Positions 1-5,312 of a stretch of 5,455 nucleotides of DNA are shown in pieces. The stretch covers positions 1-5,455 of the forward strand of contig WLIH01000230.1 of NCBI GenBank assembly GCA_009702305.1, written 5' to 3'. A program made the translations under genes and the position numbers. The notes beneath the pieces were generated by a model. It worked only from the letters and a program-made list of their open reading frames with translations, was not told the origin of the DNA and made no database searches. This DNA is from Actinomycetota bacterium. GTDB lineage: Bacteria; Actinomycetota; Actinomycetes; Propionibacteriales; Nocardioidaceae. Within the stretch, counting starts at the first letter, position 1, and each line of letters opens with the position of its first letter.

Positions 1-230
1 GTCCGTGCCGCCAGGTCGCGCCGATCCTCGACGAGATCGCCGGCGCCCACGGCGACAAGATCACGTTCTTCAAGATGAACGTCGACGAGAACCCCGTCAC
101 CCCGTCGTCCTACCGGGTGACCGGCATCCCGACGATCAACGTCTACCAGGGCGGCGAGGTCGTGAAGTCGATCGTCGGCGCCAAGCCGAAGGCCGCGCTG
201 CTCAACGAGCTGGCCGACTACCTCGCCTGA
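1..230 (+). CDS. trxA: Thioredoxin, C-terminal part (5' end outside window)
   Basis: This is the last 75 codons of a thioredoxin, read from base 3 to a TGA at 228-230. Thioredoxins are small cytoplasmic dithiol-disulfide oxidoreductases kept reduced by thioredoxin reductase. The window opens inside the active site: the first whole codons give P-C-R-Q, so the preceding bases GT would complete the Gly of WCGPC, and the resolving Cys is residue 2 of the visible part. The following FFKMNVDENP strand and the YRVTGIPTINVY segment with its cis-proline are classic thioredoxin-fold landmarks, as is the later GG turn. A complete thioredoxin is about 105-110 residues, so roughly 30 residues are missing upstream. 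In actinobacteria trxB usually precedes trxA near parAB, so a reductase gene is expected just to the left. The gene ends 10 bases before a strong hairpin. The family is certain; which paralogue it is cannot be told. Confidence 0.96.
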   Translation, partial: PCRQVAPILDEIAGAHGDKITFFKMNVDENPVTPSSYRVTGIPTINVYQGGEVVKSIVGAKPKAALLNELADYLA

Positions 231-239
231 GACGCTCCC

Positions 240-276
240 ACGATGACCCGCCCGAGACTCTCGGGCGGGTCATCGT
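240..276. terminator. Bidirectional GC-rich hairpin terminator between trxA and the GNAT gene
   Basis: A perfect inverted repeat has arms at 240-256 and 260-276 (ACGATGACCCGCCCGAG and its complement) with a three-base loop, ACT. It starts 9 bases after the thioredoxin stop. No T-run follows on either strand, which fits the U-tract-less terminators common in actinobacteria. Because the palindrome is symmetric and the flanking genes converge, it can serve both. The stop codon of the minus-strand GNAT gene (270-272) lies inside the right arm, so transcription from that side would end essentially at its last codons. Confidence 0.85.
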
Positions 277-905
277 GCGTCCGGGGCGCGTCGCACCGGA
301 TCGGGCGCGGCCTGGGGCCGCACGACGCCGACCAGCCGCTCGATGGCGGCCTCGACCTCGTCACGCCAGGTCAGCGCCGATCGCAGATCCATGCGCATGC
401 GCGGGTGGCGGGGATGGGCGCGCTGGGTGCGGAACCCGACCCGGGAGAGGAAGTCGGCCGGCAGCGTGCAGGCCGCCGTCCCCGATCCCGCGAACGCCTC
501 GACCGCACGGATGCCACCGCGCTCGATCAGGTCGCGCGCCATCGACTGCACGAGCATCCGACCGAGACCGGCGCCGGCGTGCTCCGGGTCGACGTACGCC
601 GTCGTGAGCAGCACCGCGTCGGTCGACACCGGGGCGGTCGGGAAGGCGCCCGCGGTGGGCACGAATGCCGCCGGGGCGTAGACCAGGTGACCCACGACCC
701 GACCGTCGACGACCGCGACCCGGCCGCACGAGCCCCACTCCCGCAGCACCGTCGCGAGCCAGGCGTGCTTCTCGTCGGCCCGGGCCTCCGCGGTGGCCAG
801 CCTGGTCCGGCGCACCGCGTCCAGCTCCCAGAAGACGCACGTGCGGCACGGCGTGCCGAGCTCCTCGAGATGGTCCGGGGTCAGCCGGACGATCTTGCGA
901 GCCAT
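270..905 (-). CDS. GNAT-family N-acetyltransferase with N-terminal CxxC-FWE motif
   Basis: A 211-residue protein. The ATG at 905 is chosen because GGAGGT lies just upstream (909-914), and longer frames run into the divergent gene with no such site. A GNAT acetyl-CoA-binding core is visible. Strand beta4 and motif A cover about residues 96-125, with VDPEHAGAGLGRML as the pyrophosphate loop; the usual Arg of RGxGxG is Ala here. A motif-B-like DFLSRVGFRT segment lies at 151-160. Residues 19-27 read PCRTCVFWE, a CxxC pair (C20, C23) followed by an aromatic/acidic motif. I recall this motif from actinobacterial GNAT proteins encoded near parB and thioredoxin, but could not check it. The acyl acceptor is unknown. 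The gene is convergent with trxA and divergent from the aminotransferase. The fold call is firm; substrate and role are open. Confidence 0.85.
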   Translation of the reverse strand: MARKIVRLTPDHLEELGTPCRTCVFWELDAVRRTRLATAEARADEKHAWLATVLREWGSCGRVAVVDGRVVGHLVYAPAAFVPTAGAFPTAPVSTDAVLLTTAYVDPEHAGAGLGRMLVQSMARDLIERGGIRAVEAFAGSGTAACTLPADFLSRVGFRTQRAHPRHPRMRMDLRSALTWRDEVEAAIERLVGVVRPQAAPDPVRRAPDAR

Positions 906-1008
906 GTCACCTCCAGCCGGACGGTGAGCGAGGTCGCAGCCGGTCCAAGGGACCAAACCGCGATCCTTGCGTGCGCGGCAGCCTGCCATCGTCCATGCTA
1001 GAGGGGTC
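906..1008. promoter_or_regulatory. Divergent intergenic region between the GNAT and aminotransferase genes
   Basis: These 103 bases must carry the promoters of both divergent genes. A small inverted repeat, GGTCC-AAG-GGACC, sits at 942-954 and could be an operator, but it is short. On the plus strand a -10-like CATGCT (994-999) would place the transcript start about three bases before the aminotransferase ATG at 1009, giving a nearly leaderless mRNA. TTGCGT at 967-972 is too far upstream (21 bases) to be a convincing -35. No clear minus-strand promoter was found. Confidence 0.4.
907..915 (-). promoter_or_regulatory. Strong Shine-Dalgarno for the GNAT gene
   Basis: On the minus strand TGGAGGTGA directly precedes the ATG at 905, with three bases between GGAGGT and the start codon. 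It is nearly a full complement of the 16S rRNA tail. It settles the start at 905 against longer in-frame options up to 1049. Confidence 0.75.
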
Positions 1009-2328
1009 ATGGACATCACGCCCGCGCGCCCGCACCCCCGCCTCGACACCTACGTCGACCGTTACGCCGCGCGCACGGCAGGGATGACGGCCTCCGAGAT
1101 CCGGGCACTGTTCGCGGTGGCCTCGCGGCCCGAGGTCGTCTCGCTCGCCGGCGGCATGCCCAACATCTCGGGCCTGCCCCTCGACGTGGTCGGCAGCGCG
1201 ATCAGCGACCTGATCGCCCAGCAGGGCCCGATCGCGATGCAGTACGGCTCCGGTCAGGGCGTCCCGGAGCTCCGCGAGCAGATCACCGAGGTGATGCGGC
1301 TCGAGGGCATCGAGGCGCACCCCGACGACGTGGTGGTGACGGTCGGCTCGCAGCAGGCCGTCGACCTGGTCACCCGCATCTTCATCGACCCGGGCGACGT
1401 CGTGATCTGCGAGGCGCCGTCCTACGTCGGCGCGCTGGGCGTCTTCAAGGCCTATCAGGCCGAGGTCGTGCACGCCGAGATGGACTCCGACGGGCTGGTC
1501 CCCGAGGCGTTGCGGCAGGCGATCGCGTCGGTCGAGGCGGCCGGCAAGACGATCAAGTTCCTCTACACGATCCCGAACTTCCACAACCCCGCCGGTGTGA
1601 CCCTCTCGGCCGCACGCCGCACGGAGATCCTCGATATCTGCCGTCAGCACAACGTGCTGATCCTCGAGGACAACCCCTACGGCCTGCTCGGCTTCGACCG
1701 CGAACCGATCCGCGCGCTGCGCGCCGACGAGGCCGAGAACGTCATCTACCTCGGCTCGTTCTCCAAGACCTTCGCCCCCGGCTTCCGGGTGGGGTGGGCG
1801 CTGGCGCCGCACCCCGTGCGCGAGAAGCTGGTGCTCGCCCAGGAGTCGGCGACGCTGTGCCCGCCCCAGTTCTCCCAGATGGCCGTGTCGGCGTACCTCT
1901 CCAACCACGACTGGCAGGGCCAGATCAAGCAGTTCCGCGAGATGTACCGCGAGCGCCGCGACGCCATGATCGACGCCCTCGACGACATGATGCCGGCCAG
2001 CTGCCGGTGGAACGTCCCCGACGGCGGCTTCTACGTCTGGCTGACCCTCCCGCCGGGCATCGACGCCAAGGCGATGCTGCCGCGCGCCGTGACGGCTCGC
2101 GTGGCCTACGTGCCCGGCACCGCGTTCTTCGCCGACGGCTTCGGGTCCAGCTCGATGCGGCTCTCCTTCTGCTACCCGACGCCCGAGCGGATCCGCGAGG
2201 GCGTGCGCCGCCTCGCCGGCGTGCTCGAGGCCGAGATGGAGCTGCGCGCGACCTTCGGTGCGTCCGCGCCGGAGCGGGGCATCGGGCCCTATCACGGCTA
2301 CGACGCTCCTGGGACGGACCTCAGCTGA
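1009..2328 (+). CDS. PLP-dependent aminotransferase, fold type I (LysN/Aro8-like)
   Basis: A 439-residue cytoplasmic aminotransferase, usual length for this class. Such enzymes move an amino group between an amino acid and a 2-oxo acid through pyridoxal phosphate. The schiff-base lysine is K253 in SFSKTFAPGFRVGW. The cofactor-binding NPAG stretch with N193 is at 193-196, the pyridine-ring aspartate is D221 in LEDNPYG, and the substrate-carboxylate arginine is R384 in MRLSF. The SLAGGMPN (45-52) and QYGSGQGVPELR (78-89) segments are typical of the group holding 2-aminoadipate and aromatic or branched-chain aminotransferases and the catalytic half of MocR regulators. No GntR-type winged helix precedes it, so it is an enzyme rather than a MocR regulator. 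The ATG at 1009 has GAGGGG only two bases upstream, so translation may be near-leaderless. It overlaps the acyltransferase start by one base. The exact substrate cannot be read from sequence. Confidence 0.93.
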   Translation: MDITPARPHPRLDTYVDRYAARTAGMTASEIRALFAVASRPEVVSLAGGMPNISGLPLDVVGSAISDLIAQQGPIAMQYGSGQGVPELREQITEVMRLEGIEAHPDDVVVTVGSQQAVDLVTRIFIDPGDVVICEAPSYVGALGVFKAYQAEVVHAEMDSDGLVPEALRQAIASVEAAGKTIKFLYTIPNFHNPAGVTLSAARRTEILDICRQHNVLILEDNPYGLLGFDREPIRALRADEAENVIYLGSFSKTFAPGFRVGWALAPHPVREKLVLAQESATLCPPQFSQMAVSAYLSNHDWQGQIKQFREMYRERRDAMIDALDDMMPASCRWNVPDGGFYVWLTLPPGIDAKAMLPRAVTARVAYVPGTAFFADGFGSSSMRLSFCYPTPERIREGVRRLAGVLEAEMELRATFGASAPERGIGPYHGYDAPGTDLS

Positions 2329-3092
2329 TGCTCGACCTGACCTACCCGCCGATCATCCTCACCGCCAAGACCGCCTTCCGGGCCCTGGGCCAGCGTTTCC
2401 AGATGACCGGCACCGAGCACGTGCCGCGCAAGGGCGGCGTGCTGCTGGCCTACAACCACATCGGGTACGTCGACTTCGTCTACGGCGGCCTGGCCGCCAA
2501 CCCGTCGGGACGCAAGGTGCGCTTCATGGCCAAGCGCGAGCTCTTCGACCACAAGGCGTCCGGCCCGCTGATGCGCTCGCTGCACCACATCGAGGTCGAT
2601 CGCGGCGAGGGCCTGGCGTCGTACCACACCGCCGTCGAGTACCTGCGTGCCGGCGAGGCGGTCGGGATCTTCCCCGAGGCCACGATCTCGCGGTCGATGG
2701 AGCTCAAGGAGTTCAAGACCGGGGCGGTGCGCATCGCCGCGGACGCGGGGGTGCCGTTGGTGCCCGTCATCCTCTGGGGCACCCAGCGGATGATGACCAA
2801 GGACCACCCGCGCGACTTCTCGCGGGGCAAGACCATCGCGATCTCCGTCGGAGCCCCGCTCGACGTCGAGGGGCTCGACCCCGTCGCCGCGACCGAGCTG
2901 CTGCGCACCACCATGGCGACGATGCTCGAGCAGGTCATCTCCGCCTACCCCGCCGACGAGCAGCCGCCCGGCTCCTGGTGGGTCCCGGCCCGTCTCGGCG
3001 GCTCGGCTCCCACGCCTGAGCGGGCTCTCGAGCTCGACGCGGCGGAGAAGCGCGAGCGCGCCGAGCGGCGCCGAGCGAAGGCCGCCGAGTAG
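2328..3092 (+). CDS. PlsC-type 1-acyl-sn-glycerol-3-phosphate acyltransferase
   Basis: A 254-residue member of the PlsC (LPLAT) family, which transfers an acyl chain to lysophosphatidate or a related acceptor at the inner face of the membrane. Motif I is NHIGYVD at 43-49 (the NHx4D catalytic pair H44/D49). A block-II-like RFMAKRELF is at 65-73. Motif III is FPEATIS at 115-121 where the textbook form is FPEGTRS. Motif IV is VPLVPVIL at 142-149. The N-terminus is only mildly hydrophobic (YPPIILTAKTAF), so the protein is probably peripheral to the membrane. The last 25 or so residues are a charged Ala/Arg/Glu/Lys tail. The ATG at 2328 shares its A with the TGA of the upstream aminotransferase (TGATG), and no strong ribosome site is seen, so translation is probably coupled by reinitiation. 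The family is sure; acceptor specificity (phosphatidate, phosphatidylinositol mannoside or other) is not. Confidence 0.93.
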   Translation: MLDLTYPPIILTAKTAFRALGQRFQMTGTEHVPRKGGVLLAYNHIGYVDFVYGGLAANPSGRKVRFMAKRELFDHKASGPLMRSLHHIEVDRGEGLASYHTAVEYLRAGEAVGIFPEATISRSMELKEFKTGAVRIAADAGVPLVPVILWGTQRMMTKDHPRDFSRGKTIAISVGAPLDVEGLDPVAATELLRTTMATMLEQVISAYPADEQPPGSWWVPARLGGSAPTPERALELDAAEKRERAERRRAKAAE

Positions 3093-3122
3093 CGCTCGAC
3101 CCCTGTTGCTGCAGGTCAGCGC
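3092..3122 (+). terminator. Candidate terminator of the aminotransferase-acyltransferase operon
   Basis: Directly after the acyltransferase stop, GCGCT at 3092-3096 pairs with AGCGC at 3118-3122. Inside it, GA and CCTG pair with CAGG and TC, leaving small bulges and a TTGCTG loop. That is about 11 base pairs with two bulges. No T-run follows. It is well placed to end the plus-strand transcript, but the stem is imperfect. Confidence 0.4.
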
Positions 3123-3150
3123 CTTAGGTCGACTGATCGCTCTGTTGCTT

Positions 3151-3196
3151 TAGAGATATGTCGCTTTGTCGACATAGTCATATGTCGCGATATCGC
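3151..3196. repeat. AT-rich island with alternating TATGTCG repeats and palindromes
   Basis: This stretch between two convergent genes is about half AT in an otherwise roughly 70% GC window. TATGTCG occurs at 3157-3163 and 3181-3187 in direct orientation, with its complement CGACATA at 3170-3176 between them. The first two copies form a 7-bp inverted repeat with a six-base spacer. The imperfect palindrome CTTTGTCGACATAG (3164-3177, 12 of 14 symmetric, perfect core TGTCGACA) and the perfect palindrome GCGATATCGC (3187-3196) overlap them. It looks like a protein-binding site array or a recombination-type core, but I recognise no known operator. No reading frame of note crosses it. Confidence 0.55.
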
Positions 3197-3206
3197 CCAC
3201 GGAGAC

Positions 3207-3219
3207 GGGCAGCCTGCCC
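3207..3219 (-). terminator. Weak hairpin just after parB
   Basis: GGGCA-GCC-TGCCC forms a 5-bp GC stem with a three-base loop, beginning six bases downstream of the parB stop on the minus strand. It has no T-run and the stem is short. It may act as the parB terminator alone or together with the palindromic island that follows it. Confidence 0.3.
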
Positions 3220-3224
3220 ACAGG

Positions 3225-4211
3225 TCAGACGGGGCGGTCGGTCCGGTTGCGCGGGTCCATGATGTCGACGATGCGGCGCAGGTCGTCGAGAGACGCGAAC
3301 TCCACCGTGACCTTGCCCTTGGTGCGCCCCAGCTCCACCTTGACGCGCGTCTCCAGCCGGTCGGAGAGCCGCTCGGCCAGGTCGGCCAGCCCCGGCGCGG
3401 TCGGCTTGTTGCGCCGAGCCGAGCGCTGCCCTGCCGCGACGCCGGTCTCGCCGATGGCGACGATCTCCTCGAGCGCCCGCACGCTGATGCCCTCGGCGAC
3501 GACCCGCTGGGCCAGACGGTCCTGTAGGTCGGGATCGGGCACGGCGAGCAGCGAGCGCGCATGGCCGGCCGAGAGCACACCGGCGGCGACGCGTCGCTGC
3601 ACCGCCGGGCTCAGCTTCAACAACCGGAGGGTGTTGCTGATCTGCGGCCGCGACCGGCCGATCCGAGCAGCCAGCTCCTCGTGCGTGCAGCCGAAGTCCT
3701 CGAGCAGCTGGCCGTAGGCCGACGCCTCCTCGAGCGGGTTGAGCTGCGAGCGGTGGAGGTTCTCCAGGAGTGCGTCGCGGAGCATGTCGTTGTCGTCGGT
3801 GTCGCGCACGATCACCGGGATCAGCTCGAGACCCGCCGCCTGCGAGGCCCGCCACCGGCGCTCGCCCATGACCAGCTCGTAGGAGTCCTGCTCGAGCCGT
3901 CGCACCACGATGGGCTGCAACAGCCCGACCTCGCGGATCGAGTGCACCAGCTCGGCCATCGCCTCCTCATCGAAGACCGTGCGTGGCTGGACATGGTTCG
4001 GCACGATCTGGCCGGGAGGCAGCTCGGTGAAGTAGGCGCCGGCGACCGGCACGAGCTCCGGTCCGCTCGACGCCCGCTCTGGCACCAGCTCTGATACTGG
4101 ATCCCCGGAGGCGGTGTCGTTGCTCCCCCCGGCCTCGGCCGGGCCGGTCGGGATGAGGGACCCGAGGCCGCGGCCCAGGCCGCGCCGGGCCGGTGGACGG
4201 TTCGCGTTCAC
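3225..4211 (-). CDS. parB: Chromosome-partitioning protein ParB
   Basis: A 328-residue ParB, usual size for the chromosomal family. ParB loads at parS, binds CTP, closes into a clamp and slides along DNA, and it recruits SMC and stimulates ParA. The N-terminal [12 protein letters not shown] (9-20) is the conserved ParA-contacting tail. The N-domain carries QPR (75-77), GLLQPIVVR (96-104), the CTP-binding GERRWRAS (116-123) and [14 protein letters not shown] (150-163). A helix-turn-helix at about 176-197 ([20 protein letters not shown]) reads parS. After a basic linker near 262-270, residues 277-320 form the C-terminal dimer domain. The start is GTG at 4211, which overlaps the parA stop as GTGA, with AAGGGAG seven bases upstream. 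All family motifs are intact. It is co-transcribed behind parA, with its likely loading site at the start of that gene. Confidence 0.98.
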   Translation of the reverse strand: MNANRPPARRGLGRGLGSLIPTGPAEAGGSNDTASGDPVSELVPERASSGPELVPVAGAYFTELPPGQIVPNHVQPRTVFDEEAMAELVHSIREVGLLQPIVVRRLEQDSYELVMGERRWRASQAAGLELIPVIVRDTDDNDMLRDALLENLHRSQLNPLEEASAYGQLLEDFGCTHEELAARIGRSRPQISNTLRLLKLSPAVQRRVAAGVLSAGHARSLLAVPDPDLQDRLAQRVVAEGISVRALEEIVAIGETGVAAGQRSARRNKPTAPGLADLAERLSDRLETRVKVELGRTKGKVTVEFASLDDLRRIVDIMDPRNRTDRPV

Positions 4212-5230
4212 GCGGGTGCTCCCTTCGTCGCGATCTCGCGGGCTGCTTCCAGGTAGCTCAAGGCCCCCGGTGAGCCCGGGTCGTAGGTCATCACGGTCTG
4301 GGCGTACGACGGAGCCTCGGAGACCCGCACCGAGCGCGGGATCGAGGTCTTCAGGACCTGGTCGCCGAAGTGCTCCCGGACCTCCTCGGCGACACCGGCG
4401 GCCAGCCGGGTGCGGGCGTCGTACATCGTCACCAGGATCGTGGAGACGGCCAGGTCGGGGTTGAGGTGCTTGCGGACCATGTCGACCGTCTCCAACAGCT
4501 GGCCCAGGCCTTCGAGGGCGTAGTACTCCGCCTGGATCGGGATCATCATCTCCTCACCGGCCACGAGGGCGTTGAGCGTGAGCAGGCCCAGTGAGGGCGG
4601 GCAGTCGATGAGGACGTAGTCGAACCGCTCCTCCCCCGCGCTGGCGGCGTCGCCCACCCACGGGTGGCCGTGGATCGCCGTGCGCAGACGTCCCTCCCGC
4701 GCCACGACGCTCACCAGCTCGATCTCGGCGCCGGCGAGGTCGATCGTGGCCGGCACGACCCAGAGGTTGGCGACGTCGGGGCAGGAGGCGACGACCTCGG
4801 TCAGCGGCTGCCCGTCGACGAGGGCGTCGTACGTCGACGGGACACCACGGCGGTGCTCGACGTTGAGCGCCGTCGACGCGTTGCCCTGCGGGTCGAGGTC
4901 GATGACCAGGACCCGCTGACCGAACTGCGCCAGGCCCGCGGCGACGTTCACCGTCGTGGTGGTCTTGCCGACCCCGCCCTTCTGGTTGGCGACGACGAAG
5001 ATGCGGGTCGAGGCCGGCCTCGGGAGCGGCGGACGCAGCCGGGTGCCCTCGCGCACCAGCAGGCTGTGCTCGGTGGCGCGCGCCAATGGGGTCGCGTCCT
5101 CCGGGAAGTCGCTGGCCAGGTCGGCCAGGTCGGCGGCGGTGCGCACCCGGTAGCTGGGCCTCGAGTCGTCGTCCGGCATGGAAGCGGTCCCCGTTTCACG
5201 TGAAACATCGTCGTTCGGTGGTCTGGTCAT
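4208..5230 (-). CDS. parA: Chromosome-partitioning ATPase ParA (Soj family)
   Basis: A 340-residue ParA if begun at the ATG at 5230. ParA-ATP dimers coat the nucleoid, and ParB-parS complexes pull on them to move new origins apart. The ATPase domain starts near residue 77. The deviant Walker A is KGGVGKTT at 84-91 with signature lysine K84, the A' motif is DLDPQGNAS at 111-119, and Walker B is VLIDCPP at 206-212. [17 protein letters not shown] (231-241) and [13 protein letters not shown] (297-309) are standard ParA signatures. The first 76 residues are an actinobacterial-style extension. Residues 9-13 (VSRET) are encoded by the parS site, as I recall for the mycobacterial ParA. The start is uncertain: ATG 5230 has a poor ribosome site (AGGGG abutting it), and the alternatives are GTG 5269 and ATG 5179 (GGGGA nearby), the last of which would leave parS in the leader. 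A roughly 10-residue insertion before Walker B (186-200) seems peculiar to this lineage. Confidence 0.97.
   Translation of the reverse strand: MTRPPNDDVSRETGTASMPDDDSRPSYRVRTAADLADLASDFPEDATPLARATEHSLLVREGTRLRPPLPRPASTRIFVVANQKGGVGKTTTTVNVAAGLAQFGQRVLVIDLDPQGNASTALNVEHRRGVPSTYDALVDGQPLTEVVASCPDVANLWVVPATIDLAGAEIELVSVVAREGRLRTAIHGHPWVGDAASAGEERFDYVLIDCPPSLGLLTLNALVAGEEMMIPIQAEYYALEGLGQLLETVDMVRKHLNPDLAVSTILVTMYDARTRLAAGVAEEVREHFGDQVLKTSIPRSVRVSEAPSYAQTVMTYDPGSPGALSYLEAAREIATKGAPA
4219..4225 (-). promoter_or_regulatory. Ribosome binding site of parB inside the end of parA
   Basis: AAGGGAG on the minus strand lies within the last codons of parA, seven bases before the GTG at 4211. It supports the non-ATG start and the 4-base GTGA overlap. 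Confidence 0.65.
5192..5207. promoter_or_regulatory. parS: parS site (ParB loading site) inside the 5' end of parA
   Basis: The plus strand reads CGTTTCACGTGAAACA, which matches the widely conserved 16-bp parS TGTTTCACGTGAAACA at 15 of 16 positions. The inner 14-bp palindrome GTTTCACGTGAAAC (5193-5206) is perfect. Read on the minus strand it encodes Val-Ser-Arg-Glu-Thr of ParA. ParB nucleating here would sit over the start of its own operon, which allows autoregulation as well as segregation. It is the only copy I found in the window. Confidence 0.95.
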
Positions 5231-5312
5231 CCCCTGTGGAGGAACGCCGTTCGTCTGTGGATAACTCACGCCATTGAGCGTGCCGCGACCGGTGGAAAAC
5301 CCTGATCCGGCA
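5231..5312 (-). promoter_or_regulatory. rsmG-parA gap with DnaA-box-like cluster
   Basis: This 82-base spacer holds the exact DnaA box (5256-5264) and two 7-of-9 relatives in the same orientation: TGTGGAGGA at 5235-5243 and GGTGGAAAA at 5291-5299 as read on the plus strand. The first two lie 21 bases apart, two helical turns, and so on the same face of the DNA. I see no convincing -35/-10 pair, so parA may be transcribed mainly from upstream of rsmG or from an atypical promoter here. If parA starts at GTG 5269, part of the cluster is coding. Confidence 0.4.
5256..5264 (-). promoter_or_regulatory. DnaA box, exact TTATCCACA
   Basis: The minus strand carries TTATCCACA, an exact match to the classical DnaA box, 25 bases upstream of the parA ATG at 5230. 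With roughly 70% GC, a hand estimate gives about 0.005 expected matches in both strands of this window. The location next to parA, in a cluster normally found near oriC, makes real DnaA binding plausible. Binding has not been shown by anything visible here. Confidence 0.6.

Noticed and set aside
243..1001. Plus-strand open frame opposite the GNAT gene
   Set aside because: It begins inside the terminator hairpin, is rich in Arg and Gly without motifs, and is the shadow of a clear GNAT protein.
967..1008. A TTG start at 967 adding 14 residues to the aminotransferase
   Set aside because: No ribosome site, and the added residues look unlike the family. The ATG at 1009 fits better.
907..2295. A 462-codon open frame antisense to the aminotransferase
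   Set aside because: It mirrors the coding gene in a high-GC genome, is dominated by His, Arg, Gly, Ala, Leu and Val with no recognisable fold, and has no ribosome site. The plus-strand gene shows every catalytic residue of its family.
1794..2327. A longer start for the acyltransferase reaching back into the aminotransferase
   Set aside because: The added sequence is out-of-frame aminotransferase DNA giving an Arg/Pro-rich peptide. PlsC homology starts right after the ATG at 2328.
3103..3228. Short direct repeats CTGTTGCT (3103-3110, 3142-3149) and CAGGTCAG (3112-3119, 3221-3228)
   Set aside because: Eight-base repeats in a 130-base spacer may be chance or insertion footprints. There are no terminal inverted repeats, transposase or target duplication to support a mobile element.
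3116..3855. Alternative minus-strand frames overlapping parB
   Set aside because: Shadows of parB with biased Arg/Ala/Gly or Ser/Arg composition and no motifs.
4948..5208. Minus-strand frame starting MFHVKR within parA, resembling the MFHVKH starts seen in some RsmG proteins
   Set aside because: The resemblance arises because parS read in this frame encodes FHVK. The rest is an Arg/Pro/Ser-rich shadow of ParA, and RsmG's end is found upstream at 5313-5455.
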